A stretch of DNA of 64,000 nucleotides from Thioalkalivibrio thiocyanodenitrificans ARhD 1 (GCF_000378965.1 NZ_KB900536.1:3225407-3289406); one strand, 5' to 3'; shown: positions 19,191-31,370, numbered from the stretch's first letter. Numbers and translations are program-made. The notes: generated by a model from the sequence alone, not told the origin.

Positions 19191-20489
19191 ATGCCCTGGA
19201 ATGAACCAGGAAAGAACAGCAACGACCCATGGGGCGGCGGTGGCCGCGGTGGGGGTGCGGGCGGCGGTCCGCCCGATCTGGACGAGCTGATCAAGAAGCT
19301 TACCAGCCGATTCGGCGGATTGTTCGGCGGCGGTGGCGACGGTGGCGGCGGTGGCGGCATGGGTCGTCATGCCTCTGCCGGCATCAGCCTGATTGTCATC
19401 CTCGCGATCGTGGTGTGGCTGGCCTCGGGCTTCTACATCGTCAGCGAGGGTGAACGCGGCGTGGTGCTGCGATTCGGCGCCTTCCAGACGGTGACCGACC
19501 CGGGCCCCAACTGGCATCTGCCCTATCCCATCGAACGGGTGGAGCGGGTCGACATCGGCAGTGTGCGAAGCCTGCAGCACCGGGCGCTGATGCTCACCGC
19601 GGACGAGAACATCATCGACGTGGATGTGGAAGTGCAGTTCCGGGTCAGTGACCCCGAGGCCTTCCTGTTCAACGTGCGTGATCCGGAACGTACCGTCCGC
19701 CAGGTGATGGAGTCCGCCATCCGTGAGCGGGTGGCCATGGAGCCTACGCTCGTGCGCGACCAGATGATGCGCGATCCTGCGGGCGCCATGGATGTGGATG
19801 CCGAGGTGGTGGAACCCCGCGAAACCGATGCCCTGCTGGCCAGCGACTTCGTGCCCATCGGCGCCGCCCGCCATGAGTGGAACGACCTGGAGTTCATTCT
19901 CGGTGAAGGGCGCGGCCAGATCGCCGATTCCTCCATGGAGGTGATTCAGCAGGCGATGGACGACTACGGTGCCGGGGTTGTGATCATCCGGGTCAACATG
20001 CCGCAGGCGCAGCCGCCCGAGGCAGTGCAGGAGGCGTTCGCCGACGCCATCCGTGCCCGCGAGGACCAGATCCGTTTCCGCAACGAGGCCCAGGCCTACG
20101 CCAACGGCATCGTGCCCCAGGCACGAGGCGAGGCAGCCCGTATCACGCAGGAGGCCGAGGCCTATCGCGAGCAGGTGCTCGCTCGGGCGGAAGGTGATGC
20201 CTCGCGCTTCAGCCAGCTCCTGGTGGAGTACCAGCGCGCGCCGGCCGTCACCCGCGAACGCCTCTATCTGGAGACCAGCGAGGCCGTGCTGAGCAACACC
20301 AACAAGGTGATCGTGGACATGAAGAGCGGCAACAACCTTATGTACCTGCCACTGGACAAGTTCATGCAGCAGCAGGCCACCGGCGCCGCCCCACGCCTGT
20401 CCACTGAACAGCGTGGTATCGACAGCACGCCGACCCCGCTGCCCAGCCTGGGCCAGCGGCCCGATCCCAGAACCCGGGAGGTGCGCTGA
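19191..20489 (+). CDS. hflK: FtsH protease modulator HflK
   Basis: HflK and HflC form a large ring-shaped membrane complex around the FtsH protease. The 432-residue protein has a Gly/Asp-rich N terminus (PWNEPGKNSNDPWGGGG), one transmembrane segment (about 64-82, SLIVILAIVVWLASGFYIV) and an SPFH/band-7 domain starting SEGERGVVLRFGAF. A coiled Ala/Glu-rich region (EAQAYANGIVPQARGEA) precedes the C terminus. Its stop overlaps the hflC start (ATGATG context). Confidence 0.97.
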   Translation: MPWNEPGKNSNDPWGGGGRGGGAGGGPPDLDELIKKLTSRFGGLFGGGGDGGGGGGMGRHASAGISLIVILAIVVWLASGFYIVSEGERGVVLRFGAFQTVTDPGPNWHLPYPIERVERVDIGSVRSLQHRALMLTADENIIDVDVEVQFRVSDPEAFLFNVRDPERTVRQVMESAIRERVAMEPTLVRDQMMRDPAGAMDVDAEVVEPRETDALLASDFVPIGAARHEWNDLEFILGEGRGQIADSSMEVIQQAMDDYGAGVVIIRVNMPQAQPPEAVQEAFADAIRAREDQIRFRNEAQAYANGIVPQARGEAARITQEAEAYREQVLARAEGDASRFSQLLVEYQRAPAVTRERLYLETSEAVLSNTNKVIVDMKSGNNLMYLPLDKFMQQQATGAAPRLSTEQRGIDSTPTPLPSLGQRPDPRTREVR

Positions 20490-21364
20490 TGATCCGCATT
20501 CTTGGAATCGTTGCGGTGGTGGCCGCAATCGTCATCGGCCTGGCCACCTATACCGTGGACGAACGCGAACGGGTGATCCTGTTCAGCCTGGGCGAGATCA
20601 AGGCCATGGACCTGGAGCCGGGCCTGCACTTCAAGTTCCCCCTGGTGAACAACGTGCGCAAGTTCGACGCACGGGTCCTCACCCTGGACATCCCGCCGGA
20701 CCGTTTTCTGACCAGTGAGGCCAAGAACGTCATTGTCGACTTCTACGCCAAGTGGCGTATCGACGACGTGGGCCAGTTCTTCGTGTCCACACGGGGTGTC
20801 GAACGCAACGCGGAGGATCGCATTTCGCAGATCCTGCGCACCAACATGCGTAACGAGTTCGGCCGCTACACCCTGGAACAGGTGGTCTCCACCGAGCGTC
20901 TGGCCATCATGCGTGCCGTGCGTGAACAGGCGGCGGATACCGCAAGGGAACTCGGCGTGGTGCTGGTGGACGTGCGCGTCCGGCGCATGGACCTCCCCGA
21001 CGAGGTGAGCGAATCGGTCTACGAGCGCATGCGCGCGGAGCGTGAGCGTATCGCCCAGGATTTCCGTGCCCGGGGCCGCGAGGAGGCCGAGCGCATCCGT
21101 GCCCGCGCCGACCGTGACCGCACAGTGATCCTGGCCGACGCTTACCGCGAGGCCGAACGGGTGCGAGGCGAGGGTGATGCGCGTGCCGCGGATACCTACG
21201 CGCGCGCCTTTGGCGAGGACGAGGAGTTCTTCTCCTTTTATCGAAGCCTGATCGCCTACCGCAATACCATGACGGGCGGCAACAGCATGTTCGTCATCGA
21301 GCCGGATTCGGAGTTCTTCCGTTATTTCGGAAACCCGGCCGGCACGACAGCCTCCCCGGAATGA
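20489..21364 (+). CDS. hflC: FtsH protease modulator HflC
   Basis: Partner of HflK. 291 residues, with an N-terminal membrane anchor (RILGIVAVVAAIVIGLATY), then the SPFH domain: DERERVILFSLGEI, GLHFKFPLVNNVRKFD, and DVRVRRMDLPDEVSESVYERM. The C-terminal segment ARAFGEDEEFFSFYRSLIAYR is characteristic. It overlaps hflK by one base, so the two are translated together. Confidence 0.97.
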   Translation: MIRILGIVAVVAAIVIGLATYTVDERERVILFSLGEIKAMDLEPGLHFKFPLVNNVRKFDARVLTLDIPPDRFLTSEAKNVIVDFYAKWRIDDVGQFFVSTRGVERNAEDRISQILRTNMRNEFGRYTLEQVVSTERLAIMRAVREQAADTARELGVVLVDVRVRRMDLPDEVSESVYERMRAERERIAQDFRARGREEAERIRARADRDRTVILADAYREAERVRGEGDARAADTYARAFGEDEEFFSFYRSLIAYRNTMTGGNSMFVIEPDSEFFRYFGNPAGTTASPE

Positions 21365-21420
21365 TCCGGCGCTGAAGGGCGGTACATCCGCCCTTCAGCG
21401 TCCGGGCTGTCCGTGCCCAG

Positions 21421-21612
21421 ATGCTCTGGAACGATCTCCTTGCCGCCGTGGCCCTGCTGCTGGTACTGGAAGGCCTCATGCCCTTCCTCAACCCGGCGGG
21501 ATTCAAGCGCGCGCTGACCCAGGTGGCCGCCTTGCCGGACCGGGTGTTGCGTGCCATGGGGCTGGCCGGCATGGTACTGGGCGCGCTGCTGCTCTGGTGG
21601 CTTCGGGGGTGA
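21421..21612 (+). CDS. DUF2065 (YjeT) family small membrane protein
   Basis: A 63-residue protein with two predicted membrane segments (about residues 4-22 and 45-61) and the family motif LEGLMPFLNPAGFKR. Its place directly behind hflC is conserved in gammaproteobacteria, suggesting a link to the HflKC-FtsH membrane complex, but no activity is known. Confidence 0.9.
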   Translation: MLWNDLLAAVALLLVLEGLMPFLNPAGFKRALTQVAALPDRVLRAMGLAGMVLGALLLWWLRG

Positions 21613-21858
21613 CGGGTTCTTCGCCGTGAAGCGCACAAACGGGGGCAAGCCGGGCTGAATCATCCATCATCTTCTCTCACCCCTTTGCTTCCTGAGCATT
21701 TCGCGCCGGTCCGGGTTCCGTCGGGCGTGGCCTGCTGACGGGTGTTTTCCGCCGGGGCACGACCGATTTGCACCGAGTATGTATAATCACGGGCCTTGAT
21801 CCGGGCACCCACCGGCCGGGTGCGTGGCCCGGTGTCCACGACGACGACGTACGGATTC

Positions 21859-24341
<2,483 letters not shown>

Positions 24342-24403
24342 CGGTTCCGGCGGACACGATTCCGCGCGGGGAGGCCGTCCCGCAATTCCTTTCTCCCGCG
24401 GCG

Positions 24404-24754
24404 ATGGGGGCATGGTTCCGTGCCTCGCCCGCAGGGCCTGTATCACACCACGGTGCGCCTGAAGGACAGCAGGCGGGTGTGATCATGGGGGCGGCAAATC
24501 GGGACGAGACGGAGTTTCCGGATCCAGACCGGTTCGACATACGGCGCGCCCCAAACCGTCATCTGGCCTTCGGGTACGGCCGCCACAAATGTCCGGGCAA
24601 GACGCTGGCCCGGTTTGAGGCCCGTATCGCCCTTCAATGCATCATCGCGCGTTTCCCCGACATGGCGCTTCTCGACGAAGCACCCGGCTGGCATACGAAC
24701 TCCTGCTTCTGCGGATTGACTGCCCTGAACGTCCGCCCGGCGGACACCACCTGA
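24404..24754 (+). pseudogene. Cytochrome P450 C-terminal remnant
   Basis: Only the last ~90 residues of a P450 can be read: PEGQQAGVIMGAANRDE, then FPDPDRFDI, then the heme-binding loop FGYGRHKCPGKTLARFEA with its Cys. The I-helix and ExxR regions that should precede it are missing; upstream bases to the purA stop (24342-24403) read as unrelated peptide. So this is a 5'-truncated, presumably non-functional relic. It sits beside an SDR gene, a pairing common in steroid, terpene or alkane oxidation clusters, but the original pathway cannot be told. Confidence 0.75.
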
Positions 24755-24891
24755 CGGTATTTGCGCGAGGACGCGGAAATCCGGATCGATGTCATCATGC
24801 GGTCATCACCGGCATGGTACGGTCAGGGATCGAACCTCCGGCGGCAGGAGTGATCGAACCATCAAGGCACATTGAGCGGGGGATCCGGGAA

Positions 24892-25671
24892 ATGACTGAC
24901 CGATTCAGGGATCGCAGCGTGATCGTCACCGGCGCCGGCAAGGGCATCGGGCGGACCATTGCCCGGGTGTTTGCCAGGGAAGGCGCGCGGGTACTGGTGG
25001 TGGACGTGGACGCACAGGGGGCCGCGGACACCGCGGCGACAATCCGCAAGGACGGCGGGCGGGCGGAGACCTGCGCCGCGGATGTCGGTGTACGTGCCGA
25101 CGTCGAGGTGATGGCCGGCGAGGCCCTCAAGCACTTCGGCGGGATCGACGTGCTGGTGGCCAACGCCGGGATCTTCCCGTCGGTGACCATCGAGGAAATG
25201 ACCGAGGCCGACTGGGATCACGTGCACAATGTGAACCTGAAGGGGGCCTTCTTCTGCGTGAAGGCCTGCGCCGCGCAGATGCGCCGCCAGGGTGGCGGAC
25301 GCGTTCTGCTGACCTCGTCGATCACCGGGCCCATTACCGGGTTCCCGGGCTGGGCGCACTACGGTGCCACCAAGGCCGGCATGCTGGGGTTCATGCGCAC
25401 CGCTGCCATCGAGTTCGCCCGGGACCGCGTCACCATCAATGCCGTGTTGCCGGGAAACATACGCACGGAGGGACTCGCGGACGTGGGGCCCGAGTATCTG
25501 CGCAAGATGGAGGCCTCCATTCCCATGGGGCACCTGGGCGAGCCAGAGGACATCGCCTATGCGATGCTGTTCCTGGCATCCGACGAGGCGCGCTACATCA
25601 CCGGGCAGACCCTGGTGGTGGATGGGGGGCAGACCCTGCCGGAATCGGCGCTGGCACTGGAATCGGAGTGA
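24892..25671 (+). CDS. SDR-family NAD(P)-dependent oxidoreductase (FabG-like)
   Basis: A 259-residue classical short-chain dehydrogenase. The cofactor site VTGAGKGIGR is near residues 12-21, NAG follows, and the catalytic Ser (LLTSSIT), Tyr and Lys (HYGATKAG) are intact. VVDGGQTLPE closes the domain. Substrate unknown; FabG-like 3-oxoacyl reductases and hydroxysteroid or polyol dehydrogenases share this pattern. Start MTDRFRDR is chosen by homology. It follows the P450 remnant and precedes tRNA-Leu, so it is likely part of a small acquired segment rather than the fatty-acid pathway. Confidence 0.88.
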   Translation: MTDRFRDRSVIVTGAGKGIGRTIARVFAREGARVLVVDVDAQGAADTAATIRKDGGRAETCAADVGVRADVEVMAGEALKHFGGIDVLVANAGIFPSVTIEEMTEADWDHVHNVNLKGAFFCVKACAAQMRRQGGGRVLLTSSITGPITGFPGWAHYGATKAGMLGFMRTAAIEFARDRVTINAVLPGNIRTEGLADVGPEYLRKMEASIPMGHLGEPEDIAYAMLFLASDEARYITGQTLVVDGGQTLPESALALESE

Positions 25672-25812
25672 GCCGGTCACCGGCACTTGCCGCAGGCACC
25701 GTCTGCGTGGGGCGGTAGGAATCTTGCTGCAACCGGCGTAGACTTGCGCCTTCGCCGAAAGCGCGATCGGCGCTCACCGGAATTTGTTTCGGGAAAAGCC
25801 GGACAGGAAAGA

Positions 25813-25899
25813 TGGTGCCGAGGAGAGGACTTGAACCTCCACGGGGTTTCCCCCACTAGCACCTGAAGCTAGCGCGTCTACCAATTTCGCCACCTCGGC
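25813..25899 (-). tRNA. tRNA-Leu (anticodon CAG)
   Basis: 87-nt class II tRNA with acceptor GCCGAGG/CCTCGGC, encoded CCA, and a long variable arm (TGGGGGAAACCCCG). The anticodon loop TTCAGGT gives CAG. It is transcribed opposite to its neighbours. Its 3' end faces the SDR/P450 segment, a common chromosomal insertion point. Confidence 0.95.
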
Positions 25900-26012
25900 A
25901 TCGAGACAGGAATGTCCTGCGCTTCAGGAAGCGCGCAATGTAACGTCACCCACAAACGATGTCAATGTTCCCGTAACGGCATCGAAACCTTCCCTAGACA
26001 ACCACGTGTCAA

Positions 26013-28586
26013 ATGACAAGAAAACAGAAGAAGCCCTCCAGAGACCCACAGTTTGAACGCGAGGCCGCGCGGTACGAACGGCCCATCCCCAGCCGGGAAA
26101 TGATTCTCGAGGTCATCCACGAAGCGGATGGCCCGGTCCCCTTTGACCCGCTCGCCGAGCGGCTCGGCCTGTCCGACCCCGTGGACATCGAGGCGCTCAC
26201 ACGGCGCCTGCGCGCCATGGAGCGCGACGGCCAGCTGGTGTGCAATCGCCGCGGTGCCTACGTGCCGGTCAACCAGGAGGACCTGGTGCGCGGGCGCGTC
26301 ATCGGCCATCCGGACGGTTTCGGCTTCCTGGTGCCGGACGAGGGCGGGGACGACCTGTTCCTTTCGCCCCGGCAGATGAAGAGTCTGTTGCACGGCGACC
26401 GGGCGGTGGCGCGGGTGGTGGGCGTGGACCGCCGGGGCCGGCGCGAGGGCGCCGTGATCGAGGTGCTCGAGCACAACACCGAGCAAGTGGTGGGCCGGCT
26501 GTTCTCCGAGGGCGGCATCGGTTTCGTGACCCCGGACAACAAGCGCATCACCCAGGACATCCTCATCCCGCCGGAGTCCATGGGCGGGGCCCGCGAGGGC
26601 CAGATCGTCATCGCCGCCATCCGCGAGCAGCCCACCAAGCGCACCCGGCCCATCGGCGAGATCGTCGAGGTGCTGGGCGAGCACATGGCGCCCGGGCTGG
26701 AGATCGACGTGGCCATCCGCGCCCACGGCCTGCCCTTTGTCTGGCCTGATGAGGTCACCGAGGCGGCCGACAAGCTGGGCGCCCGGGTATCGTCGGCCGC
26801 CAAGCGCAATCGCCTCGACCTGCGCGACATGCCGCTGGTGACCATCGACGGCGAGGATTCCAGGGATTTCGACGACGCGGTGTACTGCGAACCCCTGGAG
26901 AGCGGCGGATGGCGTCTGTGGGTGGCCATTGCCGATGTGTCGCATTACGTGTCGCCCGGCGATGCCCTGGATCAGGAGGCGCGCCATCGCGCGACCTCCG
27001 TGTACTTCCCGGAGCGGGTGATCCCGATGCTCCCGGAGGTGCTCTCCAACGGTCTGTGCTCCCTCAACCCGAAGGTGGACCGCCTGTGCATGGCCTGCGA
27101 GATGCACATCACCAGCCGCGGTCGCATCAAGTCCTACCGGTTCCATGAGGCGCTGATGCGTTCCCATGCCCGGCTCACCTACACGCAGGTGGCCGGCATC
27201 GTGCTGGACCGGGACGCCCGGCTGCACGCCGGGCACGAGGCGCTGGTACCCCACCTGGAGGAGCTGCATGTCCTGTTCAAGGTGCTGCGCAAGGCCCGGG
27301 ACAAGCGCGGCGCCATCGACTTCGACACCACCGAGACGAAGATCATCTTCGGCGAAGGCAAGAAGATCGAGCGCATCGTGCCCTACGAGCGTAATGACGC
27401 CCACAAGATCATCGAGGAATGCATGATCGCCGCCAATGTGGCGACGGCAAAATTCCTCAAGCAGCATAAGATCCCCACCTTGTACCGGGTGCATCCCGGC
27501 CCCAAGGCAGAGAAGGTCGAGGACCTGCGCCAGTTCCTGGGCGAACTGGGCCTGAGCCTGGGCGGCGGCGAGGAGCCCCAGCCCAAGGACTACACCCTGT
27601 TGCTGGATCAGGTGCGCGAGCGCCCGGACGCCCACCTGATCCAGACGGTGCTGCTGCGTTCGCTCAAGCAGGCGGTGTACAGTCCCGAGGACGTGGGTCA
27701 CTTCGGGCTTGCCCATGATGACTACGCCCACTTCACCTCGCCCATCCGCCGGTACCCGGATCTGCTGGTGCACCGGGCCATCCGCCACCTGCTGCGCGGC
27801 GGCACGGGCCCGAACTTCGCCTACAGTCACGAGGACATGGTCGCCCTGGGCGAACACTGCTCGATGGCCGAGCGCCGCGCCGACGAGGCCGCCTGGGATG
27901 TGGAGGGGTGGCTGAAGTGCGAGTTCATGCAGGACAAGGTGGGCGAGATCTATGACGGTGTGATCACGTCGGTCACCTCCTTCGGCCTGTTCGTGGAACT
28001 GAAGGACATCTACGTGGAGGGTCTGGTGCACGTGACCAGCCTGTCCAACGACTTCTACCGGTTCGACCCCGTCGGGCACCGCATGACCGGCGAGCGCGCC
28101 GGGCGCGTCTACCGTATGGGCGACCCCCTGCGGGTGCGGGTGGTGCGGGTGAACCTGGACGAGCGCAAGATCGACTTCGTGCCCGTCGACGAGGAGCCGG
28201 ATGCCGGGGATGCCGGTCCCGGCACGGCCCGGCGCGGGCGCGGCCGCAAGCGGCGCGAGGAGACACCGGCCCCCGGGGCAGAGCCGGCGACCGGCGACAG
28301 GAAGAAGCGCAGGCGCGGCAAGCGCAAGACCGGCGACAAGGCCCCGGCCGATGGCGCGGCCGCACAGGCGGCCGGCGGCAAGACCGCCGATCAGGACGCG
28401 GCCGCAGAACCGCCGGCGAAGCCGCCGCGCAAGCGACGTTCGCGCAAGAAGGCGGGCGGCGGCGAGAAGGACGCGCCTGCCGCCGAGGCCCCGACCAAGA
28501 CCGGCGGCAGCGAGACGGACGAGGGAGCTGCCACCAGGAAGCGCCGCCGTCCTCGGCGCAGCGGCCGGCGCACAGGCCGTACCTAG
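26013..28586 (+). CDS. rnr: Ribonuclease R
   Basis: 3'-5' exoribonuclease that degrades structured RNA, including rRNA and tmRNA-tagged transcripts. 857 residues: an N-terminal helix-turn-helix, cold-shock domains (RGRVIGHPDGFGFLVPDEGGDD), the RNB catalytic domain with the Asp cluster in TIDGEDSRDFDDAVYCE, the segment HFTSPIRRYPDLLVHR, and a C-terminal S1 domain (VGEIYDGVITSVTSFGLFVEL). The tail from about residue 735 is unusually long, Lys/Arg/Ala/Pro-rich and low-complexity, as in other RNase R tails that bind structured RNA and SmpB. Confidence 0.97.
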   Translation: MTRKQKKPSRDPQFEREAARYERPIPSREMILEVIHEADGPVPFDPLAERLGLSDPVDIEALTRRLRAMERDGQLVCNRRGAYVPVNQEDLVRGRVIGHPDGFGFLVPDEGGDDLFLSPRQMKSLLHGDRAVARVVGVDRRGRREGAVIEVLEHNTEQVVGRLFSEGGIGFVTPDNKRITQDILIPPESMGGAREGQIVIAAIREQPTKRTRPIGEIVEVLGEHMAPGLEIDVAIRAHGLPFVWPDEVTEAADKLGARVSSAAKRNRLDLRDMPLVTIDGEDSRDFDDAVYCEPLESGGWRLWVAIADVSHYVSPGDALDQEARHRATSVYFPERVIPMLPEVLSNGLCSLNPKVDRLCMACEMHITSRGRIKSYRFHEALMRSHARLTYTQVAGIVLDRDARLHAGHEALVPHLEELHVLFKVLRKARDKRGAIDFDTTETKIIFGEGKKIERIVPYERNDAHKIIEECMIAANVATAKFLKQHKIPTLYRVHPGPKAEKVEDLRQFLGELGLSLGGGEEPQPKDYTLLLDQVRERPDAHLIQTVLLRSLKQAVYSPEDVGHFGLAHDDYAHFTSPIRRYPDLLVHRAIRHLLRGGTGPNFAYSHEDMVALGEHCSMAERRADEAAWDVEGWLKCEFMQDKVGEIYDGVITSVTSFGLFVELKDIYVEGLVHVTSLSNDFYRFDPVGHRMTGERAGRVYRMGDPLRVRVVRVNLDERKIDFVPVDEEPDAGDAGPGTARRGRGRKRREETPAPGAEPATGDRKKRRRGKRKTGDKAPADGAAAQAAGGKTADQDAAAEPPAKPPRKRRSRKKAGGGEKDAPAAEAPTKTGGSETDEGAATRKRRRPRRSGRRTGRT

Positions 28587-28595
28587 CAGCGGGCC

Positions 28596-29336
28596 ATGGC
28601 GGGTTCGCAACAGGTGTTCGGCCTGCACGCGGTGCTGGCAGCACTGCGCCGCCGGCCCGTGCCGGTTCAAACGCTGTGGGTCGATGCAGGCCGCAGGGAC
28701 GCCCGCATCCGAGAGATCCTGGAGGCCGCCCGCAACGCCCGTGTGCCCGTGGAACGCGTGGACGGCGAAGCCCTCGACCGCCTCTGCCCCGGTGAGCGTC
28801 ATCAGGGTGTGGTGGCCGTCTGCGAGGCGCCTGAGCCGGCCACCGAGGCCGACCTTCCGGACTTGGTGGCGCGCGCCGGCAGCCCGCTGCTGCTGGTGCT
28901 GGACGGCGTCACCGACCCCCACAATCTCGGTGCCTGCCTGCGCACCGCGGATGCCGCGGGTGTGACCGCCGTGATCGTGCCCCGGGACCGGGCGGCCGGC
29001 CTGACCCCCGTGGCCCGCAAGGTGGCCAGCGGCGCCGCCGAAAGCGTGCCCTTCGTTCAGGTCACCAATCTTGCCCGCACCCTGGACCAGCTCAAGGAAG
29101 CCGGCGTCTGGGTGGTGGGCACCAGCGACGATGCCCCGCAGGATCTCTACCAGGCCGATCTCAAGGGCCCCCTCGCGCTGGTGCTGGGCGCCGAAGGCCA
29201 GGGCATGCGCCGCCTCACCCGGGAGCGCTGCGACCTGCTCGTTCACATCCCCATGCAGGGGACGGTGGAAAGCCTCAACGTGTCGGTGGCCACGGGGGTG
29301 TGCCTGTTCGAGGCGATGCGGCAGCGGCGGGGATAA
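28596..29336 (+). CDS. rlmB: 23S rRNA (guanosine-2'-O-)-methyltransferase
   Basis: RlmB methylates Gm2251 in 23S rRNA using SAM. 246 residues: an N-terminal L30e-like RNA-binding domain (QQVFGLHAVLAALRRRP), then the SpoU knot with DGVTDPHNLGACLRTADAAG, LVLGAEGQGM and IPMQGTVESLNVSVATG. Nine bases separate it from rnr; the rnr-rlmB pair is conserved in gammaproteobacteria. Confidence 0.96.
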   Translation: MAGSQQVFGLHAVLAALRRRPVPVQTLWVDAGRRDARIREILEAARNARVPVERVDGEALDRLCPGERHQGVVAVCEAPEPATEADLPDLVARAGSPLLLVLDGVTDPHNLGACLRTADAAGVTAVIVPRDRAAGLTPVARKVASGAAESVPFVQVTNLARTLDQLKEAGVWVVGTSDDAPQDLYQADLKGPLALVLGAEGQGMRRLTRERCDLLVHIPMQGTVESLNVSVATGVCLFEAMRQRRG

Positions 29337-29398
29337 GTCGCATGCCAGACCTGGCATCCTTGCCACCGGGCGGCACTGTCATATTCTAGGCCCAAGAG

Positions 29399-29650
29399 TC
29401 ATGTGCGCATGTTGACCGTGCCACAGGCGAGATCCTCGAGCATGTGTTGTCCGCGGGTTCCGTGCTGTTGAGAAACTGCAACCTTGGGTTGAATGGTTTC
29501 GAAGCGTTCACCCGACAGTTCTGCGATCAGTCCTAACCCGCTTCCAATCGCCATATCCGTAGCGCGCTTGAACCACATCCCCAGCGGTATCGCAGCAGTT
29601 TCCGTATCGGCGATTTCCGCCCGGGATGGACTATATTTTCCGAGAGGAGG
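29399..29650 (-). other. Unrecognised open frame in the spacer before the octaheme cytochrome gene
   Basis: The 438-bp spacer 29337-29774 holds one minus-strand frame whose lower half reads as plausible protein, including WFKRATDMAIGSGLGLIAEL and QPKVAVSQQHGTRGQHMLED, ending CGTVNMRT at 29399. I recognise no family. The upstream part of the frame becomes Pro/Arg-rich and overlaps the cytochrome gene, so only a gene remnant of 60-85 codons is likely. It may be the tail of a displaced gene. Nothing else is apparent in the spacer. Confidence 0.3.
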
Positions 29651-29774
29651 TGCCGGGCTCAGGGACGCTCCGGGCACCCCGGGGTAGTGGCATACGGGTG
29701 AGGTGAATCGGTCACCTTCCGGGCGGCGATTCCGCACACCCTGGCCGACCGGTGACCATGTGGAGAGACACGCC

Positions 29775-31370
29775 ATGTCAGAACGGCTTCGGAGAAAGAC
29801 GTGGTCGCCGCGGTTTCTTTTCGTGGGCCTGCCACTTGCGTGCCTTGCCCCGGCGCTCGCGACCACCGTTGATCACAGCAAGCTCGAGGAACTGCAAGGG
29901 CCCTTCCAGACGGGCGAGGACGTCACCAGGGCCTGCCTGGGTTGCCACACCGAGGCCGCCAGACAGGTCATGGCCACGCCCCACTGGACCTGGGACTACG
30001 AGGACCCGCTCACCGGCCAGCGGCTGGGCAAGAAGACCATGATCAACGCATTCTGCATTGGCCTTCAGTCCAACGAGGCGTTCTGCACCTCATGCCATGC
30101 GGGCTTCGGGTGGGAGGACGAGACCTTCGACTTCAGCGACGAGAGCAGGGTCGACTGCCTGGCGTGTCACAACACCGGCGGTTACAGCAAGATATCGGGC
30201 CTGGCGGGGCACCCGCCCTACGAGCGCATGGAGTGGCCGGCGGGTTCGGGTCAGTACCTGGAGCCGGTCGACCTGGTGTCCGTCGCGCAAGGCGTGGATA
30301 TCCCCTCACGCGCGACCTGCGGCAGCTGTCACTTCTACGGTGGCGGCGGTGACGGGGTGAAACACGGCGATCTGGACTCGTCGCTTGTGGATCCGCCGGA
30401 GTCACTGGATGTGCACATGGCCTCCGATGGCCTGAACTTCGCCTGTGTCGAATGCCACCTCACCGAGAACCATGTGGTGCCGGGCAGCCGCCTCGACATG
30501 ACGGCGGCCGATCCGCGCGGGCCGATCATGCGCGGCCGGGACGAGGATCGAAACCCGGCGACCTGCCAGGCCTGTCACGGGGATCGCCCTCATGTGCAGG
30601 GGCCGATGCATGCCGGGCGCCTGAACGACCACGCCCGGACGCTGGCCTGTCAGAGTTGCCATATCCCCAGCTACGCCCGCGGCGGAGTTGCGACCAAGAT
30701 GCGCTGGGACTGGTCCACCGCCGGCCGGCTCGACGAGGATGGCAAGCCATTCCTGATCCGTGATGAGCAGGGGAGGGTCATCTACGACAGCCGAAAGGGC
30801 GATTACACACTTGGCGAGGATGTCGTCCCGGCATACGTGTGGTTTGACGGGCGGGTGCACTATCTTCAGCCGGATGCGGTCATCGACCCCGACAAGCCCG
30901 TCAGGATCAACGAGTACCTGGGCCGGCCCGGAGCGGAGAACGCGCGGATCTGGCCGGTCAAGCCCTACCGGGGCAGGCAGCCCTACGACACCGTGTACAA
31001 CACCCTGCTGGTACCCAACGTCGCGGTGCACGCGGAGACTGCCTTGTGGCTGAACTTCGACTGGCCCGTGGCCCTTCGGGCGGGCATGGAAGCGTCCGGG
31101 CGGCCATACAGTGGCGAGTTCGATTTCGTCGATACCCTGATGCTCTGGCCGATCACCCACATGGTGGCGCCGGCGGAACAGGCGCTGCAATGCGGCGATT
31201 GCCACACCGTCGGCGGACGGCTGGAGGACGTGCCCGGCATCTGGATGCCGGGCCGTGACCGCAATCGCTGGCTCGACTTTTTCGGTTTCGGCCTTGCGGG
31301 TTTGATGCTGCTGGGTGTCGTCGTGCACGGCAGCCTGCGGGTGCTGACGCGCGGCAGACGCAAGGGGTAG
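29775..31370 (+). CDS. Octaheme c-type cytochrome, tetrathionate-reductase (OTR) family, membrane anchored
   Basis: A 531-residue exported multiheme protein. A signal sequence ends near ALA-TTVDH (about residue 29). There are eight CXXCH heme motifs: CLGCH 54, CTSCH 104, CLACH 128, CGSCH 182, CVECH 224, CQACH 264, CQSCH 292 and CGDCH 473. A C-terminal helix (about 500-520) with a basic end anchors it to the inner membrane. Spacing and content fit the OTR family; the Shewanella member reduces tetrathionate, nitrite and hydroxylamine in vitro. Lys196, in VKHGDLD after heme 4, is a candidate Lys ligand to the active heme; this is unverified. The physiological substrate is unknown. The start MSERLRRKTW fits the signal peptide. 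Three bases separate it from the cytochrome b gene. Confidence 0.88.
   Translation: MSERLRRKTWSPRFLFVGLPLACLAPALATTVDHSKLEELQGPFQTGEDVTRACLGCHTEAARQVMATPHWTWDYEDPLTGQRLGKKTMINAFCIGLQSNEAFCTSCHAGFGWEDETFDFSDESRVDCLACHNTGGYSKISGLAGHPPYERMEWPAGSGQYLEPVDLVSVAQGVDIPSRATCGSCHFYGGGGDGVKHGDLDSSLVDPPESLDVHMASDGLNFACVECHLTENHVVPGSRLDMTAADPRGPIMRGRDEDRNPATCQACHGDRPHVQGPMHAGRLNDHARTLACQSCHIPSYARGGVATKMRWDWSTAGRLDEDGKPFLIRDEQGRVIYDSRKGDYTLGEDVVPAYVWFDGRVHYLQPDAVIDPDKPVRINEYLGRPGAENARIWPVKPYRGRQPYDTVYNTLLVPNVAVHAETALWLNFDWPVALRAGMEASGRPYSGEFDFVDTLMLWPITHMVAPAEQALQCGDCHTVGGRLEDVPGIWMPGRDRNRWLDFFGFGLAGLMLLGVVVHGSLRVLTRGRRKG

Noticed and set aside
25962-29366. An open frame of over 1100 codons on the minus strand across rnr and rlmB
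   Set aside because: It mirrors the codon-position bias of rnr/rlmB, has His/Gly/Ala/Gln-rich composition and no family, while the plus-strand genes are unmistakable.
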